The position numbers and the translations under genes were made by a program. The notes beneath the pieces were generated by a model that worked only from the letters and a program-made list of their open reading frames with translations, was not told the DNA's origin and searched no databases. From positions 55,603 through 119,602 of the forward strand of contig JAPZRU010000014.1 in the NCBI GenBank assembly GCA_027531255.1: a stretch of DNA of 64,000 nucleotides. Reading direction: 5' to 3'. Within the stretch, counting starts at the first letter, position 1, and each line of letters begins with the position of its first letter. Positions 35,208-45,996 of the stretch are shown here, in pieces. This DNA comes from Steroidobacteraceae bacterium (GTDB lineage Bacteria > Pseudomonadota > Gammaproteobacteria > Steroidobacterales > Steroidobacteraceae).

Positions 35208-35981
35208 TTGGAGTATCCACACGTTAACGTACGCCCCGCGTTGACCCTGTTCGTGCTGCTCGCCGCGCTGCCTGCCACCGTCCGGGCCAACTTCGTCCCG
35301 TCCGTCGCAGAGGAACGCGCGCAGCGCGCGAAGATCTCGAAGGGACTGCCGGCCGAAGCGCTGGCGGCGATCTCCGCGTACCCGGGCGCGAAGCTCGACG
35401 CCGCGTGCTCGGTCAGCCGGTGGGACGGTGAGACCGACTACTACGTACTGCGCACGCCGGATCCGCCCGATCGCGTCGCCGCACCGCGAGCCGCCGCCGA
35501 GAAGCGTCGCGACGGCATCACCGCACTCGCGGCGAGTCCGCCCGACCCGGCGACGCTGGGCCGTCCGCTGCCGCCGGACGCCGTCTTCGATGCCGACCGC
35601 ACGTACGACCGGAACCCGGAGCCGGACCCGAACTTCGAGCGCATCGTCTGCTACCGGATTACGGCCGCGAACTACCAGGCCGCCTACCAGCAACTGCTCG
35701 CGCTGGACGTGCGGGCGGGCTCGTGGGAGCGGAACGTGATCGTGCGGATCGAGGAGAAGCCCGCGCCCGTGCGACTGCAGTACTGGATCGGCAGGGGTGG
35801 GCCCGAGAAGCCGCGCGTCGCCGCGGCGACGACCGCGAGCGGCGCGGCCGCGCCGAAGGAGTCCGCGCCCGCAGGGACGGCGCCGTCGACCGCTCCGGCG
35901 CCTGCCGCGCCGCCCGTGCCGAATCCTGCGGACGCCGCGAAGAAGGCTGTCGACAAGCTGAGAGGGCTGTTCGGCCGCTGA
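35208..35981 (+). CDS. Exported protein of unknown function, second of a pair
   Basis: A 257-residue protein. A TTG at 35208 (M-EYPHVNVRPALTLFV) places a signal peptide ending PATVRA near residue 27; a later TTG (LTLFVLL) is also possible. The body has two cysteines (AACSVSRW and RIVCYRI) that could pair, and the C-terminus is an A/P/T-rich tail ending AKKAVDKLRGLFGR. This tail and the similar basic-amphipathic C-terminus of the upstream protein suggest a shared membrane-surface location. No family recognised. Confidence 0.7.
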   Translation: MEYPHVNVRPALTLFVLLAALPATVRANFVPSVAEERAQRAKISKGLPAEALAAISAYPGAKLDAACSVSRWDGETDYYVLRTPDPPDRVAAPRAAAEKRRDGITALAASPPDPATLGRPLPPDAVFDADRTYDRNPEPDPNFERIVCYRITAANYQAAYQQLLALDVRAGSWERNVIVRIEEKPAPVRLQYWIGRGGPEKPRVAAATTASGAAAPKESAPAGTAPSTAPAPAAPPVPNPADAAKKAVDKLRGLFGR

Positions 35982-36222
35982 TCCGGGGTCCCGGCGCGGG
36001 AGACGACGCGTGCGCCCAGCCAGAACGCGGCCGGCAACACCGTCGCGGCGAACATCATCTTCTCGACCAACGCGTCCGCGGACGGGGGGCCTTCCACTCC
36101 GATGGTGCCGGGGCTAGGCAGGCGAATCACGGACAGGGCTCACGGGGGCGCAACGGACCGGCGCGTCGACGGCGCGGCCGAATGGCGCTCAGGCCACGTC
36201 CGCTCCGGATGCGCGAGGATCC

Positions 36223-36465
36223 GCGCGCTCACGGTGATGATCGGCTACCAGCAGCGGATCAATACCGAGACGATCGGCCGCCTGCCGTGGCTGGACGGCT
36301 GGCTGAACACGCCGTCGAACCACCGCGTGCACCACGCGACCCAGCCGCTGCGGAGCTCGAACCCGTGGCTCGTGCATGCGATCGAGGCGGCGCGGCTCCT
36401 GACGGACCTGCGACGCGCGACCGATCTGCCGGATTTCCTCCGGCGACTGGCGTGTGGCCGCCTCA
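36223..36465 (+). pseudogene. Sterol desaturase/fatty acid hydroxylase remnant
   Basis: About 80 codons read GYQQRINTETIGRLPWLDGW, then LNTPSNHRVHHATQPL, the third di-iron histidine cluster (NHRVHHA) of the fatty acid hydroxylase family. It then jumps to SSNPWLVHAIEAARLLTDLRR, which resembles the extreme C-terminus. The first two histidine clusters and the segment after HHA are gone. It ends against the 3' end of the histidine kinase gene. The left flank 35982-36222 shows no gene. Confidence 0.65.
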
Positions 36466-37824
36466 GTCCGTGCGCGCCGCGGGCAGCTCGATCACGACGG
36501 CGAGCCCGCCGAGTGCGGTGGCGCCGAGTTCGAGCGACCCCTGGTTCGCGGTCACGATGTCGAGCGCGATGGCGAGGCCCAGCCCCTGCCCGGGCACCTG
36601 CTCGTCGAGGCGCACGCGGCGACCCAGCACCGCGGTGCGTTCGGCGGGGGCGAGTCCGGGCCCATCGTCCTCGATCGTCAGGCGCACGCGCGCCCCGCGC
36701 TTCTCAGCGGCGATGCGCACCCGGCCGCGAGCCCACTTCCAGGCGTTGTCGAGCAGATTGCCGAGCAGCTCCTCGAGGTCCTGTCTGTCGATGCGCGCAT
36801 GCAGTCCGTCCGGAATCCCGATCGAGGTCTCGATGCTGCGGTCCGGATACACGCGCCCCATGAGCGCGACGAGTTCCCCGGCGGCCGGGCGCAGCGCGAC
36901 GCCGAGCGCGCCCACGCCCGCGCCGGCGACGGCGGCGCGCGCCAGATTGCGTGTCACGAGCGCGTCGATCCGGTCGACGCAGTCGCGCATCCCGGGCGTG
37001 AGCGGGCTGTCGATGCGCGCAAGGTCCGTGGCGAGCACCGCGAGCGGCGTCTTGATGGCGTGCGCGAGATCGGCGGCCTGGCCTCGCGCGCGCTCGACGC
37101 GCCGATCGTCGTGGTCGAGCAGGTGGTTGACCGCGACGGCGAGGCGCCTGAGTTCCGCGGGCAGCGATTCGCGGACGCGCGACTGTCGACCCTGCCAGAC
37201 GCTTTCGACGTCGCCGAGCAGGTCGCGCAGCGGCCGGAGCCCGACGCGCACCTGGAACGCCACAGCCCCGCCCGAGAGCAGCATGAGCAGCGCCACGCCG
37301 CCGAGCAGCAGACCGTCGAACGTGCGCAACTCGGCGTCGAAGTCGTCCGTGCGACCCCCGACGATGAAGTGCACGACCGCGTCGCGGCCGGGCAGCGTGA
37401 GGTCGCGCTCCGCGAGTCGCACGCGCTGCCCCGCCGGGTTCGTCCAGGTCCGGAACTGCGTCGAGCCATCCGGCGGGCCGATGGCGAACGGGATTTCCTG
37501 GTCCCACAGCGAACGCGAGCGCAGCAGCACGCCCGATGCATCGGACACCTGCCAGTACGAGCCCGAGTAGATGGTGTCGAATCGCGGATCGCCGAGCGGC
37601 CGACTGAGCCGCAGGCGTGCATCGGCCGTGGTCTCGGTCTCGGCCACCAGCGTCTGCAGAACGGTCTTCAGGCGTTCGTCGAAACTGCGGCGCACCGTGG
37701 CTTCGAAGGCCGCGGACACTCCCCAGGCGGCCGCGGAGAGCGCGACCACGAGTCCGCCGAGCGCCGCGAGCAGCAGACGCCAGCGCAGGCTGACCGGCGT
37801 CCTGCTCAGGCGTCCGCCTCCCAC
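36463..37824 (-). CDS. Sensor histidine kinase (PhoQ-like)
   Basis: A 453-residue inner membrane kinase. It has two membrane helices (about 14-35 and 170-192) around a periplasmic sensor of some 135 residues, then HAMP, a dimerisation domain with the phospho-acceptor in DLAHAIKTPLAVL, N-box LLGNLLDNAWKWA, G1 IEDDGPGL and G2 GQGLGLAIA. The HAIKTPL variant is typical of the PhoQ-type group. It overlaps the response regulator gene by 19 bp, with order PepSY-RR-HK in one operon. The signal is unknown. Confidence 0.93.
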   Translation of the reverse strand: MGGGRLSRTPVSLRWRLLLAALGGLVVALSAAAWGVSAAFEATVRRSFDERLKTVLQTLVAETETTADARLRLSRPLGDPRFDTIYSGSYWQVSDASGVLLRSRSLWDQEIPFAIGPPDGSTQFRTWTNPAGQRVRLAERDLTLPGRDAVVHFIVGGRTDDFDAELRTFDGLLLGGVALLMLLSGGAVAFQVRVGLRPLRDLLGDVESVWQGRQSRVRESLPAELRRLAVAVNHLLDHDDRRVERARGQAADLAHAIKTPLAVLATDLARIDSPLTPGMRDCVDRIDALVTRNLARAAVAGAGVGALGVALRPAAGELVALMGRVYPDRSIETSIGIPDGLHARIDRQDLEELLGNLLDNAWKWARGRVRIAAEKRGARVRLTIEDDGPGLAPAERTAVLGRRVRLDEQVPGQGLGLAIALDIVTANQGSLELGATALGGLAVVIELPAARTD

Positions 37825-38474
37825 GCCAGGCGATATCCGGCACCACGCACCGTGTGGATCAGCGGTGCGCCGAGCTTGCGGCGGATGCGCGCGACCAGCA
37901 CGTCGATGACGTTGCTGTCGCGGTCCTCGTCCGGGGCGTAGACGTGCTCGAAGATCTCGGTGCGACTGACGACGCTGCCGCGTTTGTGGACGAGGTAGGC
38001 GAGGATCCGGTGCTCCTGCGCGGTGAGCGCGATCGCCTCGCCGTGCACGCTGACGCGCCCGTCGCGCGTGTCGAGACGCAGCGGTCCGATCGCGAACTCG
38101 GGATGCGCGTCGCCGCGCGAGCGGCGGATCAGCGCCTTCAGCCGAACGACCACCTCGTCGAACTCGAACGGCTTGATGACGTAGTCGTCCGCGCCGGCGT
38201 TGAAGGCCGCGAGCTTGTCGGACCAGCGCTCCCGCGCCGTCAGTACCAGCACGGGCAGCCGATGGCCCTCGCGGCGAAGGCGATCGAGCACGGTGAGACC
38301 GTCCAGCGCGGGCAGGCCGAGATCGAGGATCGCAGCGTCGAACTGGTGCTGCCGACCGGCATGCAGCGCTTCCACCCCGTCGCGCACCTCGTGGATGGCG
38401 AACCCCGCAGCGCCGAGCGCGAGCGCGAGTCGGCTCGCCAGTGCGACGTCGTCCTCGACCAGCAGGATCTTCAT
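37806..38474 (-). CDS. OmpR/PhoP-family response regulator
   Basis: A 222-residue regulator. The receiver domain has the acidic pair EDD (7-9), the phospho-acceptor Asp51 (AAILDLGLPALDG) and the KPF lysine. The winged-helix domain follows with LTAQEHRILAYLVHKRG, SRTEIFEHVY, SNVIDVLVARIRRKL and HTVRGAGYRL. It is cotranscribed with the kinase (19-bp overlap) and the PepSY gene (ATGA overlap at 38474-38471). Tandem half-sites upstream of the operon fit its binding mode. Confidence 0.95.
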   Translation of the reverse strand: MKILLVEDDVALASRLALALGAAGFAIHEVRDGVEALHAGRQHQFDAAILDLGLPALDGLTVLDRLRREGHRLPVLVLTARERWSDKLAAFNAGADDYVIKPFEFDEVVVRLKALIRRSRGDAHPEFAIGPLRLDTRDGRVSVHGEAIALTAQEHRILAYLVHKRGSVVSRTEIFEHVYAPDEDRDSNVIDVLVARIRRKLGAPLIHTVRGAGYRLAWEADA

Positions 38475-38878
38475 CGGGCAGCGGGCCTGGGCCTTGCAGC
38501 GGCGCGGCGAGCCTGCTCGACGCCGCGGCCTTCGGTGGCGATGAGAGTACCGGAGCGCGCGTCGTAGTGCAGTTCGATCACGTGGCCGCGCGGCGTCAGG
38601 AACTCGATTTCGTAGACGATTGTGTCGTCGTCACGCTCGAGTTCCACCTCGAGCACCTGGCCGTCGAACTCGCTCTCGACACGACGCAGGATCTCGGTGA
38701 GCGGCCGGATCCTGCCCGCCCGCACCGCGTCCCGTGCCCAGTCGTGGTCTTGCGCCGGCGCCACCGGCCGCTCCGCGGCCGAGGCTCGGAGCGGGGTATC
38801 TGCCAGGAGCAGGAGAACGGTCGTGATCGCGGCGACGGCCGCGCTTCGCAGGCCCCCGGTGCCTCCTCCGTCGTGCAT
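38471..38878 (-). CDS. PepSY-domain periplasmic protein
   Basis: A 135-residue exported protein: an N-terminal hydrophobic signal (AAVAAITTVLLLLADTPLRASA), then a PepSY fold (AVRAGRIRPLTEILRRVES, GQVLEVELERDDDTIVYEIEFLT, GHVIELHYDARSGTLI). Small PepSY proteins beside PhoPQ-like systems are often accessory sensors or targets. It is the first gene of the operon and overlaps the regulator by 4 bp. ATG 38878. Confidence 0.9.
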   Translation of the reverse strand: MHDGGGTGGLRSAAVAAITTVLLLLADTPLRASAAERPVAPAQDHDWARDAVRAGRIRPLTEILRRVESEFDGQVLEVELERDDDTIVYEIEFLTPRGHVIELHYDARSGTLIATEGRGVEQARRAAARPRPAAR

Positions 38879-38902
38879 GCCCCCCACTTTCCGAATCGTG
38901 CA

Positions 38903-38941
38903 TGAACGCAACGTGAACGGACCGCTCACCCGGCGTTCACG
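38903..38941. promoter_or_regulatory. Tandem and inverted TGAACG boxes in the divergent promoter
   Basis: TGAACG occurs at 38903-38908 and 38914-38919 with 11-bp spacing (N5 between), the helical-phase layout of OmpR/PhoP-type regulator boxes. A third copy, inverted (CGTTCA at 38934-38939), makes CGTGAACG/CGTTCACG an 8-bp inverted repeat. They lie between the PepSY-RR-HK operon and the YdeI-type gene, so the adjacent regulator is the likely binder. Confidence 0.6.
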
Positions 38942-38993
38942 GCCGATCTGCTGCAATGCCGTCCGTGTTCACCACTCAGCAGAGGAGAGTCCC

Positions 38994-39428
38994 ATGAACA
39001 ATCCGTTGCCGATCGTCGCCGTGGCCGCAGCCCTGATCGGTGCACTGTACCTGGGCCAGGCCACCGCCGGTGGCGCGCAGACGGCGGGCCCCGCTCCCGC
39101 TGCGGCGACGCCCGCCGCCAGCCAGCCGATGGCGCCCGCCGCGGCGGCGTTCCCCGCCGTCACGATCGGCAGTCTGCGGCGGGGGATGATGGTCGCCGTC
39201 ACGGGGGAGGTGGAGCGGATCCTCGACACCGACGAGTTCCGGCTGCGCGACGCGACCGGCAGCGTGAAGGTGGATGTGGGTTATCCGAACTGGGTGCCGG
39301 TCCAGGTCGGCGAGCGCGTGACGGTGCACGGCTTCGTCGATCGCGAGCTGTTCCTCGAGATCTACGCCCGGGAAATCGTGCACTCCGATGGACGGGTGTC
39401 CCGGCTGGACCGGTCGCGGGACGACTGA
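38994..39428 (+). CDS. YdeI/BOF-family periplasmic OB-fold protein
   Basis: A 144-residue exported protein with a signal peptide (PLPIVAVAAALIGALYLG), an A/P-rich linker and one OB fold: GMMVAVTGEVERILDTDEFRL, GSVKVDVGY, GERVTVHGFVDREL. Relatives (YdeI, YgiW) are stress-tolerance proteins under PhoPQ/QseBC-type control. It is divergent from the two-component operon with the TGAACG boxes between. ATG follows AGAGGAGA. A frame for an antitoxin begins inside its 3' end. Confidence 0.9.
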   Translation: MNNPLPIVAVAAALIGALYLGQATAGGAQTAGPAPAAATPAASQPMAPAAAAFPAVTIGSLRRGMMVAVTGEVERILDTDEFRLRDATGSVKVDVGYPNWVPVQVGERVTVHGFVDRELFLEIYAREIVHSDGRVSRLDRSRDD

Positions 39429-39699
39429 CCGGCCGGACGACCTCAAGCAGCGTCTCGCGAAGCTGGCGCGCAGTGCCGGTCAGACGCCGCATGCGTTCAT
39501 GGTGGAGACGCTGAAGCGGGAGGCGGAGCGGGCGGAGCTTCGGGCGCGATTCGCGCAGTACGCCGACGTCGCGGAGCGGGAGGCGCTGACGAGCGGCCGG
39601 GGTCACGCGCTCGACGCCGCATTCGACTACCTGGAGCAGCGCGTCGCGGGGCGGGGCGCCCGTCGGCCGCGCGCGCGATCGTGGCGCGCGTCGTCCTGA
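39388..39699 (+). CDS. Ribbon-helix-helix-like antitoxin, damaged N-terminus
   Basis: A 103-residue frame. From about residue 15 it reads PDDLKQRLAKLARSAGQTPH and AFMVETLKREAERAELRARF, the RHH helices and linker of ParD/CopG-type antitoxins paired with ParE/RelE toxins, and ends after a C-terminal toxin-binding segment (YLEQRV). The usual N-terminal beta strand (pattern TVRLPDDL) is replaced by TTDRPDDL, and the only ATG lies 41 bp inside the YdeI gene. DNA binding may therefore be lost. It overlaps the toxin start by 19 bp. Confidence 0.55.
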   Translation: MDGCPGWTGRGTTDRPDDLKQRLAKLARSAGQTPHAFMVETLKREAERAELRARFAQYADVAEREALTSGRGHALDAAFDYLEQRVAGRGARRPRARSWRASS

Positions 39700-40179
39700 C
39701 GGACCGGGCGCTCCGCGACCTCGAGCGCCTGTTCGATTTCGTCGCCGGGCGCGACCCGGGTCTCGCCGCCGCGCGGCTCGCGAGCATGCGGGCGGCATTC
39801 GCCGTGCTGCAGGACCACCCCCGGCTCGGGCGGCCGGCCGAGGACGGGCGGCGCGAGCTCGTGCTCGCGCGGGGGCGCGACGCCTGCGCCGCGAAGTATC
39901 GCTGGCGGCAGGACGACCACGTCGTCCTGATCTCAGCATTCCGTCATCGGGCCCGAGCCGGCCTGAACGACCTTCAGGACGCCGGACGCAGGCGACGCTC
40001 CGGCCGAAGCAGCCTCCGCATGCGACATCGACAGAAGCCATCGTCTGCTGCGCTACGGAACGCGTGCGCCGCGGTGGCTCGGAGCGATGTCCCGAACCGT
40101 CAGGACACTGGCGCCGTACTTCCGCCGCCGATCCCGCGCCGTAGACTCCGGGCATCCCGGCACGTGCGTCGATTGGGCG

Positions 40180-42450
<2,271 letters not shown>

Positions 42451-42540
42451 GAAGTTTCCCTCCGACGCAGATAATGGATAACCAACGCGTGGACCGTCGG
42501 CGCGTTGACGGGCGTGGCTCGGTGAGCGCAGCAGGACCGT

Positions 42541-42804
42541 ATGTTTCCGGCGTGCCGATCCCGGTGGCGGACACTCCGGTATCTGGCCGCTACCGCCGGA
42601 TTCGCGTCCCCAACGCGAAAGCTCGTGATGCTGGATGCAGCCGCGTCCATCGACTTCCTGCGTTCGCCACCGGGAAACCGGCTGGAGGCTCTGAAAGGCG
42701 ATCGCGAAGGCCAGTACAGCATTCGAGTCAACGATCAGTTCAGGCTCTGCCGCCGCTGGACGGACGAAGGACCGGAGAACGTCGAGATCGTGGACTGTCG
42801 CTGA
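42541..42804 (+). pseudogene. HigB-like toxin with frameshifted N-terminus
   Basis: The last 60 codons read [20 protein letters not shown], then [20 protein letters not shown] and [18 protein letters not shown], which is the HigB/RelE-family plasmid-maintenance toxin. The first third of the toxin ([17 protein letters not shown]) is in another frame, with the shift near 42612-42625. The frame as it stands starts [15 protein letters not shown], unlike the family. Unless the shift is a sequencing error, the toxin is broken. HigA follows 10 bp downstream. Confidence 0.7.
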
Positions 42805-42814
42805 GGGTCGGAAG

Positions 42815-43759
42815 ATGAGTTTCAGGAACGGCATGCCGCCAGTGCACCCGGGCGAGGTCCTGCGGGAGGAGTACATGAAGCCGCTGGGCCTCAGCGCCAA
42901 TGCGCTGGCCAAGTCGCGCAAGGTGCCGACTCCGCGCGTCGATGAGATCGTGCGCGAGCGCCGCGGAGTGATAGCGGACACCGCGATGCGTCTGGCGCGC
43001 TACTTCGGCGGGGATGCGCGCTCTTGGCTGAATCTGCAGGCGGCCCATGACCTTCGCGTCGCCGAGAAGGCCAACGCGAGGAAGATCGCGCGGGAGGTCT
43101 CGCCCGCGAACTGCCCCCCCGATGACAGGCGGATAGGAATTTCAAACCCTCGCTGCCACGGTAGCGACCTGCGTGCCCGGTGCCGCGGGGAGTGCCCGAC
43201 CGGGCCCCCGGGCGCCGGTCGGCGGTGCATCCCGACCGCACTCGCGCCGCCCGCAACCGACTGTGCGGCGCAAGCACCCCGTGATACCGCGTCAGGTGCA
43301 GCCGCGGCGCAGGCGCGGCGGCGGCACCAGTGCCGCCAGCCGCGCCACCAGGTCCAGCGGCTCCAGCAGCAGGTGCGTCGTGCCATCACGGTACGGCGTC
43401 TTCAGCGCACAGCGCCCCTGCCCCGCCGGCGTCAGCAAAAGCCGTTCCGTCGCCACCGGCGGACCACTGTCGTACCGGCACAGCCGCTCGAGCTTCGAAC
43501 CATCGCGCGGTGCAACGTCCACGCCCGCAACCTGTCCACATCATGCGAAGCCTGCGGACGCGGACGAGGAGTGCCGCCGAGTCAGGGAGCGCAGGCCGTG
43601 CGCAGGTCCGGGCAGTTGCGCCCGTCGAAGGCCGCGGCCGAGCGGAAGCGGGTGCTCAGTACCTGCTCGACGGCCACGCCGTCGATGCTACGCGCCAGCA
43701 GGCGCGCGCTGGCGCCTCTGTCGTCCTTCAACCAGAGGTCGAACCATGCCTGCGTGTAG
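42815..43759 (+). CDS. HigA-like antitoxin with run-on into a mobile element
   Basis: The first 95 residues are a HigA antitoxin: MPPVHPGEVLREEYMKPLG, then a helix-turn-helix (LSANALAKSRKVPTPRVDEI), RYFGGDARSWLNLQAAHDLR and KIAREVSP. Family members stop here. In this copy the frame lacks that stop and enters the IS91-type terminal repeat at 43130, continuing through transposase antisense to 43759. The extra 215 residues are arginine/proline-rich and have no family. Insertion of the element removed the native stop; the DNA-binding part is intact. Confidence 0.65.
   Translation: MSFRNGMPPVHPGEVLREEYMKPLGLSANALAKSRKVPTPRVDEIVRERRGVIADTAMRLARYFGGDARSWLNLQAAHDLRVAEKANARKIAREVSPANCPPDDRRIGISNPRCHGSDLRARCRGECPTGPPGAGRRCIPTALAPPATDCAAQAPRDTASGAAAAQARRRHQCRQPRHQVQRLQQQVRRAITVRRLQRTAPLPRRRQQKPFRRHRRTTVVPAQPLELRTIARCNVHARNLSTSCEACGRGRGVPPSQGAQAVRRSGQLRPSKAAAERKRVLSTCSTATPSMLRASRRALAPLSSFNQRSNHACV
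43130..43250. repeat. IS91/ISCR-like terminal repeat, copy A
   Basis: These 121 bp match 63781-63901 at 118 positions in the same orientation and diverge at both ends. The reverse complement ends TTTGAAATTCCTATCCG, close to the recalled ISCR oriIS (TTTGAACTTCCTATACGG). Inside are an 8-bp inverted repeat CCGACCGG/CCGGTCGG (43196-43203, 43215-43222) and a smaller hairpin around CGCTGCC/GGTAGCG. It lies directly downstream of an IS91 transposase fragment, the expected place for oriIS. Confidence 0.75.
43251..43522 (-). mobile_element. IS91-family transposase fragment
   Basis: The minus strand reads DGSKLERLCRYDSGPPVATE, then LKTPYRDGTTHLLLEPLDLV and ARLAALVPPPRL; after a frameshift it continues LHLTRYHGVLAPHSRLRAA. 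These are the central-to-late blocks of Y2-type (rolling-circle) IS91/IS801 transposases. The N-terminal HUH and double-tyrosine catalytic parts are missing, as is the zinc/C-terminal part. The fragment runs directly into the oriIS-like repeat at its 3' end. Confidence 0.8.
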
Positions 43760-45996
43760 TACAGCGCCTGCGCCTGCCGCGCGGTCCCGGTGCCCTGCGT
43801 GCCCCAGACGAAGTGGCTGGAGCCCGCCAGCACCACCTGCATCGCCGGCTGCCCGGCCGCGCGCCAGCCTTCATAGGCGGTCTTCTTGGCATCCACGGTC
43901 TCGGCCGGCGGCCCGCAGAAGTCGGACGCCTGCCCCAGTGCCGGCACGCGCGGCTGGCGAGTGCTGGTCGGATTCGAGCCGATGCAGTTGGGCGAGCCGG
44001 CATCGCCGGTCTCGCTGAGCGCCAGATTGTCCCAGGCCACCAGCGCGCTCACCCGCAGGTCTTCTTCCTGCGTGCGCGTGAGCGCGCGTGCCCCGAGCGA
44101 CCAACCAGCCACCCCCACGCGGTTGCTGCGAGTGGCCGCTGCAAATGGGTTGGCGGGCGACAGCAGGAAGTCGATGCCGCTTCGCGCGGCGGTGTCGTAC
44201 GCCGCGAGGCTGCCGCCGCTGGCCGGCTGGGTCACGATCACCACATAGCCGGCGCGCGCCAGCCCGTCCGCCGCCCAAGCCACGCTGTCGATCGGCGCGC
44301 CGCCACCGGGCAGCAGGCTCAGGGCCGGATAGGGGCCGGTGGCCGGTAGCGGCGCGTACAGGCGCGCCTGCAGGCTGCCACCGCGCTGCTGCGGGATGAT
44401 CACGTCCTGGCGCTGCACGCCCGTGGGCGCCGCCGTCGGCGGCGGCGGCGCGGGGCTGACCGTGACCGCGAGCGCATCGAGCGTGCCGAACAGCGCATCG
44501 TAGGTGCCGCTGGCGGCCAGACTGCGCGTGCCGTCGCTCACCGTGCCACGGCCGAGTCCGGCGTAGGCCACGCGGCCATTGCCGGCGACCTCCAGCGCGT
44601 AGGCCACGTCGTCACCCGGCCCACCCACCACCTGCAGACGCTGCAGCGTGCCGGCGTCGCTGAACTGCGCCAGCAGCAGGTCGCGCGTGCCCTGCGCGTC
44701 GATGGTCGTCGCACCCACCGTCAGCGTGCCGGCAAGTGAGCCGGCCAGATGGATTTGGCTGCTGCCATCGACCGCGATCTCCGCACCCTCGTCGTCACTG
44801 CTGCCGCCGACGGCGCGCGCCCAGACGGGCGCTCCGTCGCCGGTGAGCCGAGCAACGAACAGGTCCTGGCCACCGCTGGCGGTGATGGCCCCGAGGTGCT
44901 GCCACTGCTGATTGCCACGGAACGCGCCGGCGACGACTACCTCGCCGGCGAGCGCGCGCACGCCGCGCCCGTAGGACTCGCCCGTCGGTGCGACCGCCCA
45001 CCGGACCCCGCCGTCGCTGCTGGAGACGCGTGCCACCCAGGCCGAGGTCGCGCCCGGTGCGGCGACCAGCGTCGTCGCGCCGAAGCCGGCAGTGCCGCTG
45101 AACTGGCCGATGGCCAGAACATCCTCGGCCGGGTCGCCGCTGATGGCCACGCCCCGCCAGGCCACGCCCGCGCTACCGGCAACGCCGCGCGCCCAGCGGG
45201 CAGCGCCGTCTGCGCCGTAGGCGGCGACAAAGCCGGCGGTGGCCCCCGCTGCAGCCGCGGGCAGCGCCGTGCCGTTGAGCATGGGTGCACCGAAGTATGA
45301 GCCGCTGACGTACAATCGGCCGTTGGAGTCGGTCGCGCACTCGCCCGGAATCACCCCGGCTGCCGGCCCGATGTGCAGCAGGCGCTCGACACTGCCCGTG
45401 CGCGACACCTGCAGCGCAAAGCCGTTGACGCCGCCCGTCGCGGCCACCAGCGTGCCGGCCGCCGTCGCCAGCGTTGCGGTGAACGTTCCGCAGACCCAGG
45501 CGCGGCCGGCGCCATCGGCCACCACGTCGTAGGCGTACTCGGTACCCGGCCCGGCCAGCGGCAACAGCCACTGCGGCACGCCGGCGGCATCCACGTAGGC
45601 AACGAAGGCATCGGTGCCCGCGCTGCCGGCTGCGGTCAGGGTCGGACCGCCGGCGCTGGAGCGCAGCCGTGCGCCGGGCGCCATCGAGCCGACCACGAAG
45701 ATGCCGCCGCCGCCATCGAAGTCGACGGCACGAGCCACTTCCTCGATGCCCCCTTCGACGGCGGCACCGAACAATGCCATGTAGGGTGCAGCAGTGAGCG
45801 GAGGCGGGGGTGCCGGGTTCGGCGCGGGCGCGGGCGCGGGCGCGGGCGCCGACACATCGCCACCGCCGCCGCCGCAGCCGCACAGCATCACGCAAGCGAC
45901 CAGACACGAGATTGCCACGGCGCTCCGGCACGGCGTCGAGTCTCGCCTGAGGCGTGCAAAGGGCTGCTCGACGAGATGGCGAGTCTTGCCGATCAT
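43582..45996 (-). CDS. Lipoprotein with beta-propeller repeats and a C-terminal alpha/beta hydrolase
   Basis: An 804-residue lipoprotein: lipobox LCGC (Cys41), GGGGG, an A/P linker, then about 450 residues of propeller-like repeats of the SBBP type (units such as GTDAFVAYVDAAGVPQWLLPL, GGQDLFVARLTGDGAPVWARAVGG). After a P-rich hinge (about 540) comes a hydrolase with LSLLPGGGAPIDS, the elbow GVAGWSLGARAL, a TAWDNLAL-type acid region and the histidine in AGSSHFVWG. The hydrolase resembles dienelactone-hydrolase-like esterases. An IS91 fragment lies 60 bp after its stop. Start ATG 45996; a later start nearer the lipobox is possible. Confidence 0.85.
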   Translation of the reverse strand: MIGKTRHLVEQPFARLRRDSTPCRSAVAISCLVACVMLCGCGGGGGDVSAPAPAPAPAPNPAPPPPLTAAPYMALFGAAVEGGIEEVARAVDFDGGGGIFVVGSMAPGARLRSSAGGPTLTAAGSAGTDAFVAYVDAAGVPQWLLPLAGPGTEYAYDVVADGAGRAWVCGTFTATLATAAGTLVAATGGVNGFALQVSRTGSVERLLHIGPAAGVIPGECATDSNGRLYVSGSYFGAPMLNGTALPAAAAGATAGFVAAYGADGAARWARGVAGSAGVAWRGVAISGDPAEDVLAIGQFSGTAGFGATTLVAAPGATSAWVARVSSSDGGVRWAVAPTGESYGRGVRALAGEVVVAGAFRGNQQWQHLGAITASGGQDLFVARLTGDGAPVWARAVGGSSDDEGAEIAVDGSSQIHLAGSLAGTLTVGATTIDAQGTRDLLLAQFSDAGTLQRLQVVGGPGDDVAYALEVAGNGRVAYAGLGRGTVSDGTRSLAASGTYDALFGTLDALAVTVSPAPPPPTAAPTGVQRQDVIIPQQRGGSLQARLYAPLPATGPYPALSLLPGGGAPIDSVAWAADGLARAGYVVIVTQPASGGSLAAYDTAARSGIDFLLSPANPFAAATRSNRVGVAGWSLGARALTRTQEEDLRVSALVAWDNLALSETGDAGSPNCIGSNPTSTRQPRVPALGQASDFCGPPAETVDAKKTAYEGWRAAGQPAMQVVLAGSSHFVWGTQGTGTARQAQALYYTQAWFDLWLKDDRGASARLLARSIDGVAVEQVLSTRFRSAAAFDGRNCPDLRTACAP

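Noticed and set aside
35982..36130. Hydrophobic minus-strand frame (MMFAATVLPAAFWLGARVV)
   Set aside because: One possible membrane helix only; the frame overlaps the end of the exported-protein gene and has no family resemblance.
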